Origin: Pseudooceanicola nanhaiensis DSM 18065
GTDB lineage: Bacteria; Pseudomonadota; Alphaproteobacteria; Rhodobacterales; Rhodobacteraceae
Length of the DNA: 64,000 nt
Direction of reading: 5' to 3'
Assembly (NCBI RefSeq): GCF_000688295.1
Contig: NZ_JHZF01000013.1
Location: 372,001-436,000 of the forward strand
In this document: piece by piece, positions 9,196-17,922 of the stretch
Numbering within the stretch: position 1 is the first letter of the stretch
Layout: each line of letters opens with the position of its first letter
Position numbers and translations under genes: made by a program
Notes under the pieces: model-generated
What the model saw: the letters and a program-made list of their open reading frames with translations, nothing else
Databases searched by the model: none
Told to the model about the DNA's origin: nothing

Positions 9196-11628
9196 TCATT
9201 CCCGCGACCACGCGTCGAGCGCGTCCACGGTCGCGCCGCTGATGCCCCTGGCCTTCACCGATTGCAGCGGGCAGTCGCGGCCCAATCGCGCCTTCATGTC
9301 GGCCGGATGGAATCCGTTGGCCGCCTCGAGCTTTGCCAGCTCGTCCCACGTCACCGGCACGGCCACCGGGGCCCCGGGGCGGGCGCGCAGGGAATAGGGC
9401 GCGATGGCCGTGGCGCCGCGCTCGTTGCGGAGCCAGTCGATGAACACCCGGCCCTTGCGCTTGGCCTTGGACATCGTGGCGGTGTAGCGGTCGGGATGCC
9501 GTTCGGCGAGGATCGTCGCGAAGGTCTTGGAAAAGCCCTTCACCGTGTCCCATTCCGCGACCCGGCGCAGCGGCACGATGACATGCACGCCCTTGCCGCC
9601 CGTCACCATGGGCACCGACTCGAGCCCGCAGGCCTCCAGCCCCTCGCGCACCTCCTGCGCGGCCTTCTTCAGGTCGGCGAAGGACAATCCCTCGTCGGGG
9701 TCGAGGTCGAAGACCATGCGGTCCGGCCGCTCGATCCGGTCGCGGGCGGCGCCCCAGATGTGGAACTCGATGGTGCCCATCTGCGCGGCGCCCAGCAGAC
9801 CCTCGGGCGCGGCGATGTAGATGTAATCCTCGGTCCCGCCATCCTTCTCCTCGACGGGCATGGATTTCACGGCGTCCGGAAAGCCCTTTCCGGCGTGCTT
9901 CTGGAAGAAGCTCTCGCCCTCGATCCCCTCGGGACAGCGCAACAGGGACACCGGCCTGTCGGCAGCGTATTCGAGCATCCTTTCGGCCACCGTTTCGTAG
10001 TGCCGGGCCACATCGCCCTTTGTCAGACCCGCATCCGGATAGACCACGCGCCCCGCGGACGAGATCCTGACGCCCCCGATCTTCTCGTCGCCGCCATCGG
10101 TCGCGGCCTCGGCCCTTGCACTCACCTCACCGGCCTCCTTGTCCTCGCGCAGCCCCTTGTAGACGCCGTGGCGGATCCGGCCCTCGGCGGTGAACTCGGT
10201 GTATTCCACCTCGACCACCAGCCGGGGCGTGACCCATTTCGCGCCCCGCGTCTCGGCGGGCAGATCCTCGTCGAACGGCGGGGTCTTGCGGTCCGAACCC
10301 GAGAAGGCCGCCATCAGCTCGTCGAAGGCGTCGCCGTCGAACCCGGCGCCGACGCGGCCGCGGTAGACCAGCGCGCCGCCCTCGTAGCTGCCCAGCAACA
10401 GGGACGAAAACGGCCGCCCCCGCTTGTCCGAGGGGGACCATCCGGCGACGACGAACTCGGCCCGACGGGAGCATTTCGACTTGATCCAGGCCCGGCCCCG
10501 TCCGCCGCGATAGGGCGCGTCCATCCGTTTCGAGACGATCCCCTCGCCCCCCGCCCGGCACATCGCGTCGAGCGCGGCGTCGCCGTCGCCCTCGATCACC
10601 GGCGAGAGACGCATGACGCCGCGCGGCGGCAAACCGTCGAACAGCCCCTCGAGCGCCGCGCGGCGTTCGGTCAGGGGCTTGCCGGTCAGGTCCTTTCCAT
10701 CGAGATGCAGGCAGTCGAAGGCGTAGTAGGTCAGCTCGCCCCCCTCCTTCAGCGCCTTCTGCAGGGTCGAGAAATCGCCGCCACCGCCCCCCGCGATGAC
10801 CTCTCCGTCAATCAGCGCGGCGTCGCATTCCAGCGCCGCGGCCGGATCGCAGAGCGCGCCGAACCGGTCCGACCAATCCTTCCCGTTCCGGGTATAGAGC
10901 CGCACGCCCCCCTTCCCGACCGCGATCAGGCAGCGATAGCCGTCGAACTTCGCCTCGTGCTGCCAGCCGTCGCCCGCGGGCGGCGCATCCTTCAGCGTGG
11001 CAAGCTGCACCTCGCGGAACCGCGGCAGCGCCATGCCGTGCGTCGCGGGCCTTGCCGCGGGCTTGTCGGCGGCGATCGCCCGCATCGCCCGCCCGGTCGT
11101 GACGCTGGTCTTGTGCTTGTTGGTCAGGGCATCGGCGCTGCGGCCCGCGAAATCGTCGCGTTCCTTGATGAGCAGCCAGTTCTCGCGCTTTTCCTTGCCG
11201 CGCATCCGGACCAGGGCCCAGCCCCCCTTCATGCGTGCGCCGTGCAGGCGGAAGTGCAGCTTGCCCTGCTTCAGACCCTCTTCCGGATCGTGCAGCGGTT
11301 CCCACCATCCGTTGTCCCAGAGCATCACGGTGCCGCCGCCGTACTGGCCCTCGGGGATCGTCCCCTCGAAGGCGCCGTAGGCCACCGGGTGATCCTCGGT
11401 CCGGACGGCCAGACGTTTCTCGGACGGATCGGCCGACGGCCCCTTTGTCACCGCCCAGGACAGCAGCACGCCCTTCCATTCCAAGCGGAAATCGTAGTGC
11501 AGCCGGGTCGCGTCATGTTTCTGCACGACGAAGGACAGCCGGTCGCCCCCCGCCTCCACGAGTTCGGCCCGGGGCTCCGGCGTGACGTCGAAGTCGCGCT
11601 TCCTGCGGTATGTGTCGAGCGAACTCAC
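9196..11628 (-). CDS. ligD: ATP-dependent DNA ligase D (NHEJ)
   Basis: An 810-residue multidomain LigD that repairs double-strand breaks with Ku. Domain order is 3'-phosphoesterase (about 1-160, with QKHDATRLHYDFRLEW), ligase (about 200-500, nucleotidyl lysine K227 in EAKFDGYR; VSKRMDAPYRGGR near 366) and primase-polymerase (about 520-810, metal-binding DLDPDEG at 641-647). It starts at a GTG that overlaps the ku stop (GTGA), so translation is coupled to ku. All three catalytic modules look intact. Confidence 0.95.
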   Translation of the reverse strand: MSSLDTYRRKRDFDVTPEPRAELVEAGGDRLSFVVQKHDATRLHYDFRLEWKGVLLSWAVTKGPSADPSEKRLAVRTEDHPVAYGAFEGTIPEGQYGGGTVMLWDNGWWEPLHDPEEGLKQGKLHFRLHGARMKGGWALVRMRGKEKRENWLLIKERDDFAGRSADALTNKHKTSVTTGRAMRAIAADKPAARPATHGMALPRFREVQLATLKDAPPAGDGWQHEAKFDGYRCLIAVGKGGVRLYTRNGKDWSDRFGALCDPAAALECDAALIDGEVIAGGGGGDFSTLQKALKEGGELTYYAFDCLHLDGKDLTGKPLTERRAALEGLFDGLPPRGVMRLSPVIEGDGDAALDAMCRAGGEGIVSKRMDAPYRGGRGRAWIKSKCSRRAEFVVAGWSPSDKRGRPFSSLLLGSYEGGALVYRGRVGAGFDGDAFDELMAAFSGSDRKTPPFDEDLPAETRGAKWVTPRLVVEVEYTEFTAEGRIRHGVYKGLREDKEAGEVSARAEAATDGGDEKIGGVRISSAGRVVYPDAGLTKGDVARHYETVAERMLEYAADRPVSLLRCPEGIEGESFFQKHAGKGFPDAVKSMPVEEKDGGTEDYIYIAAPEGLLGAAQMGTIEFHIWGAARDRIERPDRMVFDLDPDEGLSFADLKKAAQEVREGLEACGLESVPMVTGGKGVHVIVPLRRVAEWDTVKGFSKTFATILAERHPDRYTATMSKAKRKGRVFIDWLRNERGATAIAPYSLRARPGAPVAVPVTWDELAKLEAANGFHPADMKARLGRDCPLQSVKARGISGATVDALDAWSRE

Positions 11629-12488
11629 GAGGCTTTCTTCCGCCGCGTGCCTCCGGACCCGGCACCCGATCTGGCGGTCGCGCCGGAGCGGGAGGATTTG
11701 CCCTCCTTGAGGCTCTTCTTCAGGGCATCCATCAGGTCGACCACGTTCTCGGCCTCGGGCCGACCGTCATCGTCCTTGGTCCTGGCCCGCGGGGTCTTCT
11801 TCGACTTCATCTTGCGATTGATGAGGTCCTTCAGCGCGGCGGCGTAATGGTCCTCGAAGGCCGAGGCGTCGAAGGGCGCGGTCTTCTTGTCGATGAGCTG
11901 CGTCGCGACCTCCAGGAGCTCCTTGTCCGTCTCCTCGTCCTCGATCGACGAGAACAGCGGATCGGCGTCGCGAATGTCTTCCTTGTAATGCAGCGTCTCC
12001 AGCAGCAGCCCGTCGCCACAGGGCCGCAGCGCGCAAAGGTATTCCTTGCCGCGCATCGTCAGCTGCCCGAGCCCCGCCTTGCCGCTCTGGCGGAGCGCAT
12101 CGCGCACGACGCGATAGGCGTCCTCGGCCAGCTCGTCGGTCGGCACCACGTAATAGGGCCGGTCGAACCAGATCGGGGCGATCTCCTTGGCGTCGACGAA
12201 CTGCACGAGCTCGAGCGTCTTCTTGGTCTCGAGCTTGATCGCGTCGATCTCGTCGGGATCGAGCAGGATATATTCGCCGTCGTCGGTCTCGTAGCCCTTG
12301 AGGATGTCGTCACCTTCGACCGGACCCACGCCCTGCACGACCTTCTGGTAATGCACGGGCTTGCCCGAGGGCTGGTGGATCTGGCGGAACGAGACACGGC
12401 CGCCGGAATTGCGGGCCGAGTGGATCTCGACCGGGATCGAGACCAGCGACAGCCGGATCTGGCCCTTCCAAATTGCGCGTGACGCCAT
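11625..12488 (-). CDS. ku: Non-homologous end joining protein Ku
   Basis: A 287-residue prokaryotic Ku homologue that binds double-strand ends and recruits LigD. Seen: the typical N-terminus (RAIWKGQIRLSLVSIPVE), the Ku core (HYQKVVQG, LDPDEIDAIK, YYVVPTDE) and a Lys/Arg/Ser-rich C-terminal tail (GGTRRKKAS) usual for bacterial Ku. ATG 12488 has GGAGAAG upstream. A divergent promoter region follows at 12489-12671. Its expression may be stress-linked (see the 12552-12576 site). Confidence 0.95.
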   Translation of the reverse strand: MASRAIWKGQIRLSLVSIPVEIHSARNSGGRVSFRQIHQPSGKPVHYQKVVQGVGPVEGDDILKGYETDDGEYILLDPDEIDAIKLETKKTLELVQFVDAKEIAPIWFDRPYYVVPTDELAEDAYRVVRDALRQSGKAGLGQLTMRGKEYLCALRPCGDGLLLETLHYKEDIRDADPLFSSIEDEETDKELLEVATQLIDKKTAPFDASAFEDHYAAALKDLINRKMKSKKTPRARTKDDDGRPEAENVVDLMDALKKSLKEGKSSRSGATARSGAGSGGTRRKKAS

Positions 12489-12551
12489 AGAACTTCTCCC
12501 GATCTCACCCGGATGATGGCGCCCGGCGGGCACCTCGGAGGTCATTGCGTC

Positions 12552-12576
12552 AACGTCCGGACCGCGACAAAGTTTC
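12552..12576 (-). promoter_or_regulatory. Candidate sigma-EcfG-like promoter for ku-ligD
   Basis: On the minus strand GAAAC (12572-12576) is followed after 16 bases by CGTT (12552-12555), about 63 bases before the ku ATG. The alphaproteobacterial general-stress sigma factor EcfG/RpoE2 prefers GGAAC-N16/17-CGTT, so this is one base off in the upstream box. Its position mirrors a perfect match facing the other way. Confidence 0.4.
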
Positions 12577-12584
12577 GCGGAGCG

Positions 12585-12610
12585 GGAACATGCCGCCGGG
12601 CGCGCCCGTT
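12585..12610 (+). promoter_or_regulatory. Candidate sigma-EcfG promoter for the PQQ dehydrogenase genes
   Basis: GGAAC (12585-12589), 17 intervening bases, then CGTT (12607-12610): an exact match to the EcfG general-stress promoter pattern, 61 bases before the ATG at 12672. No EcfG, PhyR or NepR gene is in the window, so use of this promoter is an inference. Confidence 0.5.
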
Positions 12611-12671
12611 GCGAACCTGAGGATATCGGTCCCCGGACCATTGTCCTCCCACAATTCAGAGGGGTTTTCCG

Positions 12672-13028
12672 ATGGTCACCGGAACCGAAAATCATTCTCC
12701 ACATCGCCGCAACTATGCCGTCATGACGCTGGGGTGGATCTGCGTTCTTCTCGGACTCGCGATCCTGGCCGGCGGCGTCTGGCTCATCCTGCTCGGAGGC
12801 AGCTGGTATTACGCGCCCGCCGGCCTCGGCCTGATGCTCACCGGGCTGATGCTCAACTGGCACCGGATGGACGCCGTCTGGATCTACGGGCTGACCTGGC
12901 TCGGCACCGCGATCTGGGCCTATTGGGAGGTCGGGACCGACTGGTGGGCACAGCTGCCGCGCATGCTCGCTCCGACGCTCATCCTCATCCTCGTGCTGAT
13001 CTGCATCCCCGCCCTGCGGCGCCGGTAA
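12672..13028 (+). CDS. Membrane-anchor subunit of a PQQ-dependent dehydrogenase (SldB/mGDH N-domain like)
   Basis: A 118-residue protein with four or five hydrophobic helices (WICVLLGLAILAGGVWLILL; YYAPAGLGLMLTGLML; WIYGLTWLGTAIWAYWEV; LAPTLILILVLICIP) and the WYYAPAGLGL segment typical of the N-terminal membrane domain of quinoprotein glucose dehydrogenase. Here that domain is a free-standing gene, as in the sldB-sldA polyol dehydrogenase of acetic acid bacteria. It likely anchors the next gene's product and passes electrons to ubiquinone. GAGGGG precedes the ATG; 18 bases separate it from the catalytic subunit. Confidence 0.8.
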   Translation: MVTGTENHSPHRRNYAVMTLGWICVLLGLAILAGGVWLILLGGSWYYAPAGLGLMLTGLMLNWHRMDAVWIYGLTWLGTAIWAYWEVGTDWWAQLPRMLAPTLILILVLICIPALRRR

Positions 13029-13046
13029 GCCGGAAAGGACCATCCC

Positions 13047-15563
13047 ATGACACGTACACTGCTCATCCCGCTCTGCCTGATCGCCCTCGCCGTCTCGGAC
13101 GCGTCACTGGCACAGGAGACCCAGACCCCGCCCCCGACCGACCAGACGCAGACCACGCCGCCGGCCGGGACCGACACGACGGACAGCGACCAGCCGGCCG
13201 CCACCATCGAGGAGGACGCGGCCACCCCTGACAGCCCCGCCGCGACGGAAGGCGACGCCGACCAGCCCGCCGCCGTGGCGGAGGAGGCCACGCCGGACAC
13301 GGCTGCACCCGAGGCGACGGACGACACGGCGACCGCGGCCGAAGACGACCAGCCCGCCGCGGTGACGGAGGAGACGACGACCGAGACCACGCAGACCGAG
13401 GCGACGGACAGCCCGGCGACGGAGGATGACCAGCCTGCCGAAGCCGCCGGTGAGACCACGACCGACAGCGCAGCGACCACCGACAGCGCGGCCACGACCG
13501 ACCAGCCCGCGGATGCCGCGGAGGAAGCCGCAGAGCCCTCTGCGGCCGCGACGGAGGACGGCGCGGCCGACGCGGCCACGGCCTCCGACGACACGGCCGG
13601 CACCGAAACGGAAGCCGAGGGCGACACGCCCTCCGATGCCGTCGCCGCCGCGCCGCAACCCGAGGTGGGCGCGGACTGGCCCTTCTACGGCGGCGATGCG
13701 GGGGCGACGCGGTATTCGCCGCTCGACCAGATCAACCGCGAGAACGTCGCTCAGCTGGAACGGGTCTTCACCTATCACACCGGCGACCTGCCCGAGGGTG
13801 AGGCGGTCGGGATGTATTCGCCCGAGACCACGCCTCTCAAGGTGGGCGACGACCTTCTCATGTGCTCGGCCATGAACGTGCTGATCTCGGTCGATGCCGC
13901 CACCGGCGAGGAGAACTGGCGCTACGATCCGGGCGTTCCGAACGAGGCGATCCCCTACGGCGCGACCTGCCGGGGCGTGACGCTCTACACCGATCCCGAG
14001 GCCGCCGAAGGCGACGCCTGCGCCACGCGGGTGATCGAGGGCACGCTCGATGCGAAGCTCGTGGCGGTCGACGCCGCGACCGGCGCGCCCTGCGAGGATT
14101 TCGGCGAGAACGGGACGGTGGACCTCTGGCAGGACCTCGGCGAGAGGGTGCCGGGCTGGTATGCCGTCACCGCCCCGCCGGTCGTCGTGCGCGGCGTCGT
14201 CGTCACCGGTGCGCAGGTGCTGGACGGGCAGGCCGAGGATTCGCCCTCGGGCGTGATCCGCGCCTATGACGTCCGCACCGGGGAGCTGGCCTGGGCCTGG
14301 GACCTCGGCGCGCCCGAGGCGAACCGCGACGGCCCGCCCGAGGGCGAGGTATATACCCGCGGCACGCCCAACATGTGGACGACCGCCGTGGCGGACGAGG
14401 AGCTCGGCTACATCTACCTTCCGATGGGCAATTCGGCGGTGGATTACTACGGCTCCAACCGGTCCGAGCAGGAAAACGAATACGCCACCTCGCTCGTCGC
14501 GCTCGACGCGACCACGGGCGAGGAGGTGTGGCATTTCCAGACCGTCCGGCACGACGTCTGGGATTACGACCTCGGCTCGCAGCCCAGCCTGATCGACTTC
14601 GAGGGGACGCCCGCCGTGGTGCTCGCCTCGAAACAGGGGGACATCTACGTGCTCGACCGGGCCACGGGCGAACCGCTGACCCCGGTGGACGAGATCACCG
14701 ACCTGCCGCAGGGCGACGTGGAGCCCGATTACATCGCGGACAGCCAGCCGATTTCGACCTGGCACACGCTCCGCAAGCCGCCGCTGGAAGAGAAGGACAC
14801 CTGGGGCTTCACGCCGATCGACCAGCTCTGGTGCCGGATCAAGTTCCGCCAGGCGAATTACGAGGGCTACATGACCCCGCCCTCCGCCGACAAGCCGTGG
14901 ATCCAGTATCCGGGCTACAACGGCGGGTCCGACTGGGGCTCGGTCGCCATCGACACCGAACGCGGGATCATGATCGCCAATTACAACGACATCCCGAACT
15001 ACAACCAGCTCATTCCGCGCGAGCGGGCCGACGAGATGGGGCTGAAGCCCATCGACGAGGTGGAATCGCGCGCCGGGGCGCCCGAGGGGGCCGGCGATCC
15101 GCAGACCGGCTCGCCCTATGCGATCAACGTCAACGCGGGCTGGCGTTCCGAACTGACCGGGATGCCCTGCTCCTCCCCGCCCTATGGCGGCATCCGGGCG
15201 ATCGACATGGCCACGGGCGAAACGCTCTGGGACCGGCCGATCGGCACCGCGCGGCGGAACGGGCCCTTCGGGATCCCCTCGTTCCTGCCCTTCGACATCG
15301 GCACGCCGAACAACGGCGGGTCGGTGGTGACGGCGGGCGGGCTCGTCTTCATCGCGGCGGCGACGGACAACCTGTTCCGCGCCATCGACATCGAGACCGG
15401 CGAGACGCTCTGGTCCACGGTGCTTCCGGCCGGCGGCCAGGCGAACCCGATCACCTACGAGGTCGATGGCCGGCAATACGTCATGGTGACCGCCATGGGG
15501 CACCATTTCATGGAGACGCCCGTCGGGGATGAGGTGATCGCCTGGGCCCTGCCCGAGGAGTGA
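13047..15563 (+). CDS. Membrane-bound PQQ-dependent dehydrogenase, glucose/quinate/polyol family
   Basis: The 838-residue periplasmic catalytic subunit. It has a signal peptide (cleavage after SLA, about residue 22), an acidic Thr/Ala/Pro/Glu-rich linker (about 24-205) with five DQPA-centred repeats, and then an eight-bladed quinoprotein propeller beginning WPFYGGDAGATRYSPL. Propeller hallmarks include VWHFQTVRHDVWDYD, PNNGGSVVTAGGLVF and the end segment VMVTAMGHHF. It oxidises a sugar, polyol or cyclic acid at PQQ; the substrate is not deducible. The partner anchor is the gene just upstream. The linker is not a normal part of this family. Confidence 0.9.
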   Translation: MTRTLLIPLCLIALAVSDASLAQETQTPPPTDQTQTTPPAGTDTTDSDQPAATIEEDAATPDSPAATEGDADQPAAVAEEATPDTAAPEATDDTATAAEDDQPAAVTEETTTETTQTEATDSPATEDDQPAEAAGETTTDSAATTDSAATTDQPADAAEEAAEPSAAATEDGAADAATASDDTAGTETEAEGDTPSDAVAAAPQPEVGADWPFYGGDAGATRYSPLDQINRENVAQLERVFTYHTGDLPEGEAVGMYSPETTPLKVGDDLLMCSAMNVLISVDAATGEENWRYDPGVPNEAIPYGATCRGVTLYTDPEAAEGDACATRVIEGTLDAKLVAVDAATGAPCEDFGENGTVDLWQDLGERVPGWYAVTAPPVVVRGVVVTGAQVLDGQAEDSPSGVIRAYDVRTGELAWAWDLGAPEANRDGPPEGEVYTRGTPNMWTTAVADEELGYIYLPMGNSAVDYYGSNRSEQENEYATSLVALDATTGEEVWHFQTVRHDVWDYDLGSQPSLIDFEGTPAVVLASKQGDIYVLDRATGEPLTPVDEITDLPQGDVEPDYIADSQPISTWHTLRKPPLEEKDTWGFTPIDQLWCRIKFRQANYEGYMTPPSADKPWIQYPGYNGGSDWGSVAIDTERGIMIANYNDIPNYNQLIPRERADEMGLKPIDEVESRAGAPEGAGDPQTGSPYAINVNAGWRSELTGMPCSSPPYGGIRAIDMATGETLWDRPIGTARRNGPFGIPSFLPFDIGTPNNGGSVVTAGGLVFIAAATDNLFRAIDIETGETLWSTVLPAGGQANPITYEVDGRQYVMVTAMGHHFMETPVGDEVIAWALPEE
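13116..13661 (+). repeat. Degenerate acidic repeat linker inside the PQQ dehydrogenase gene
   Basis: This part encodes about 180 residues of Thr/Ala/Pro/Asp/Glu sequence with DQPA at residues 48, 72, 101, 128 and 152 (spacing 24-29). It is disordered by composition and probably spaces the propeller from the membrane subunit. Confidence 0.75.
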
Positions 15564-15608
15564 GCCCCGCGCGCTCCTGCCGGCTGCTTGCAGGACGGGG
15601 GGGCGGAT

Positions 15609-15632
15609 TTCGCGCCGCCGAGGCGGCGCGAA
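15609..15632. terminator. Perfect GC-rich palindrome between convergent genes, possible bidirectional terminator
   Basis: TTCGCGCCGCC and GGCGGCGCGAA form an 11-base inverted repeat around GA, between the stops of the convergent PQQ dehydrogenase and CoA-transferase genes. No T-run follows on either strand. It is followed by CCTCCGGCGGGGATATTTT (15634-15652) and a purine-rich tail. From memory, sequences of this type recur between genes in Rhodobacteraceae genomes, so this may be a member of a dispersed intergenic repeat. Confidence 0.45.
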
Positions 15633-15677
15633 GCCTCCGGCGGGGATATTTTCGGCAAGAGGAAGGGGGAGCGGCGC

Positions 15678-17096
15678 CTAGGGCGCCGTTTTCCATTCCG
15701 CGCTGTCCTGGCCGAGGATCGGGGATTGCGTCTCCCAGCGGGGCGGGGTCCGTTCCATCCGCAGGACCGGGCCGACGTGGCGCAGCGGGCCGCGCGGGCC
15801 GTCGCTCTCCACCATGACCTCGTCGACAACCTCGGGCGCGGGGAAGGTGCCGCGCGCGGGCCAGCGGCCCTGGTCCTGCAGGAACATCGCCGAACGGCAG
15901 AGCGAGACCTGCACGTGCCAGCTGCCGCCCTCGGCCGCGCGGCGCTCGAGCGCGATCAGGATGCCGAGCGCGCCGAGATAGCCGGTCAGGTAATCGCAGG
16001 CCGGCAGCGGCACCAGCTCGGGCGCGCCGGGCAGGCCCTGTTCGTGGCACATGCCGGTCACCGCCTGGGCCACCTGCTCCCACCCGGCGCGGTCCGACAG
16101 GGGGCCGCCGTGGCCATAGCAGGAGGCCGAGAGGCAGACGATCCCGGGCCGCGCCGCGGCGAGGTCGGCGGGCGCGAAGCCGCGGGCGCCCAGCGTGCCG
16201 GGGCGGTAGCCCTGCGAGAAGACATCGGCGCTGCGCACCAGCTCGTGCAGACGCGCCGCGTCCCCCGCGCGGTCGAGATCGAGGAAGCAGGAGCGCTTGC
16301 CGTGGCTCGTGTCGCGGACGAATTCGGCCACCTGCGGCGTCTTCCCGGCGGCGACCATGAGCACTTCGGCCCCGTGTTCGGCCAGCGTCCGGGCGGCGAC
16401 CGGACCGGCGAGGATGCGGGTCAGGTCGAGCACCTTCAGACCCGAAAGCGGGCGATCTCCGCCCGGCACGGGTTCGGGCGGGGCGTCACCGATCCGCTCG
16501 ATCGTGATGACCGGGCGCGCCGCCAGCATCGCGCCCTGCGGATGCGCGCGCCACTCGGCCTCGGTCCGGACCTTGCCGCCGCAGACCCGCCGCGCCGCGA
16601 TCGCCTCTTCCAGCGCGTCGGCCTCCCAGGTGGCGACGGCGGCGGCGACCGCCTCGGGCGAGAGCGTGCAGCCCAGCAGGTCCAGCATGCGCGCCTGCAG
16701 GTTCGGCAGGCTCAGATGCGGCAGCACGTGGCCGCCATCCCGGGTCGGCCAGGGCCGGATGGCAGATCTGGCGATCTCGCGCTCGGGCGGGACAGCGGGC
16801 GCGACCCATTGCCCGTCGGGCCCCTTCTCGCGCGTGAGGGTCGACATGGCGAGCGCGGCCACCGCGTGGCGCGGATCGACGGAAACCTCCTGCGCCGGGC
16901 CACCGCGATCCTGGACCAGATCCCCCACCACCGCGCCGATGGTGCCCAGCACCGCCGCGACGGTGTCGCCCACGCGGAAGGTGGTCGGGGCGGCGGGGCC
17001 CATCTCGGGGATGCGGATCGGGGTGCGGGAGGGTCGGTGTCGCAGCGCCGCCAGCTCGGCCAGCGTGTCGGCGGCGATCGGGGCTTCGATGGTCAT
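15678..17096 (-). CDS. CaiB/BaiF family CoA transferase
   Basis: A 472-residue family III CoA transferase. The best signature is LSGLKVLDLTRILAGPVAAR (about residue 215 on), then AEVLMV, KRSCFLDLD and ACDYLTGYLGALG. The catalytic aspartate of the family is expected in the SFLDLD-type segment. An unusual N-terminal part of about 200 residues precedes the typical CaiB start, so the protein may be a rearranged or two-part member. ATG 17096 is supported by GGAGGAGGAGA. The frame to 17318 is open but lacks such a site. Acyl substrate unknown. Confidence 0.82.
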   Translation of the reverse strand: MTIEAPIAADTLAELAALRHRPSRTPIRIPEMGPAAPTTFRVGDTVAAVLGTIGAVVGDLVQDRGGPAQEVSVDPRHAVAALAMSTLTREKGPDGQWVAPAVPPEREIARSAIRPWPTRDGGHVLPHLSLPNLQARMLDLLGCTLSPEAVAAAVATWEADALEEAIAARRVCGGKVRTEAEWRAHPQGAMLAARPVITIERIGDAPPEPVPGGDRPLSGLKVLDLTRILAGPVAARTLAEHGAEVLMVAAGKTPQVAEFVRDTSHGKRSCFLDLDRAGDAARLHELVRSADVFSQGYRPGTLGARGFAPADLAAARPGIVCLSASCYGHGGPLSDRAGWEQVAQAVTGMCHEQGLPGAPELVPLPACDYLTGYLGALGILIALERRAAEGGSWHVQVSLCRSAMFLQDQGRWPARGTFPAPEVVDEVMVESDGPRGPLRHVGPVLRMERTPPRWETQSPILGQDSAEWKTAP

Positions 17097-17202
17097 GGCG
17101 GTCTCCTCCTCCGCGCCGGGTCGCACCGGCGCGGCCAGCATAGACCCGGTTCGGCGCGAGACGCGCGGAGCGGACCGGTTTTTCACGCTCCTGCGACCGG
17201 GA

Positions 17203-17904
17203 TCACTCGGCGACGGCGCGGCCCTCGCCCATGTAGAGCTTCTGCATGTCGACGAAGGGCCCGTTCTCGAGCGCCGCGCGGATCGGGGCCCAGCCCTCGG
17301 CATTGCCGCGGATCTCATCCAGCAGGGCGGTCGCGGCGGTGAATTCCTGCAGCACCGTTTCCGAGACCGTCTCGACCCAGATCAGCACCAGCCCGTCCCC
17401 GGTCCGGTCCACGATGCGCAGCTCGATCCCCGGGGCCAGTGGCGCCTCGGGCAGGCGGCGCATGAGGTCGAGCTTCAGCATCTCGGCCTCGGCATCCGCG
17501 ATGCCTTCGGCGCGCAGCAGGATCTTCTCGCGCACCGCGGGCCAGCCGAAGGTCAGGCGCTTCTGAAGCACCTCTCCGACCGCCTGGGCCGACTGCATCG
17601 CCCCGGCGCCGTAGGACTTGCGGTAGACCTCGTTCACGCTGTCCTCGATCTCGAGGAGATCGGGCATCAGCCGGCCCGGGTAGGCCGCGATCCAGAGCCC
17701 GGCCGACACGTCGAGATAGTTGAACTGCGGTTCCAGCCGGACCGGCTCATCGCAGCTTTCGCAGGGCGAGACCTGGAAGGTGCCGGCGAGGATCGCGTCC
17801 CGCAGATCGGGGCGGCGGTCGGCATTCACGCTTTCGACGGCCTCGATCCGGTTCACCGCACCGCAGTTCGGGCAGGTGATCGACATGTCCATGAAGAGCG
17901 ACAT
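17203..17904 (-). CDS. CpXC domain protein (split zinc ribbon)
   Basis: A 233-residue protein with CPNC at 11-14 and CESC at 48-51, the paired Cys motifs of the CpXC domain, probably holding one zinc. The rest is mixed alpha/beta with a GLWIAAYPGRL segment. It lies 18 bases after the stop of the 1686-residue metalloprotease candidate, so the two are probably co-transcribed. The family has no established biochemical role. From its position it could be an adaptor, chaperone or immunity protein for the giant neighbour, but nothing in the sequence proves that. Confidence 0.7.
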   Translation of the reverse strand: MSLFMDMSITCPNCGAVNRIEAVESVNADRRPDLRDAILAGTFQVSPCESCDEPVRLEPQFNYLDVSAGLWIAAYPGRLMPDLLEIEDSVNEVYRKSYGAGAMQSAQAVGEVLQKRLTFGWPAVREKILLRAEGIADAEAEMLKLDLMRRLPEAPLAPGIELRIVDRTGDGLVLIWVETVSETVLQEFTAATALLDEIRGNAEGWAPIRAALENGPFVDMQKLYMGEGRAVAE

Positions 17905-17922
17905 CCGGGGTCCTTTCGGGGA

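Noticed and set aside
9262-11847. An 861-codon open frame antisense to ligD
   Set aside because: The opposite strand encodes a complete LigD with all catalytic motifs; the antisense product is low-complexity and lacks motifs.
11625-13043. A 472-codon Ku with a long N-terminal extension
   Set aside because: The extension covers the divergent promoter region and the anti-sense of the membrane-anchor gene, and Ku's conserved N-terminus starts exactly at the ATG at 12488.
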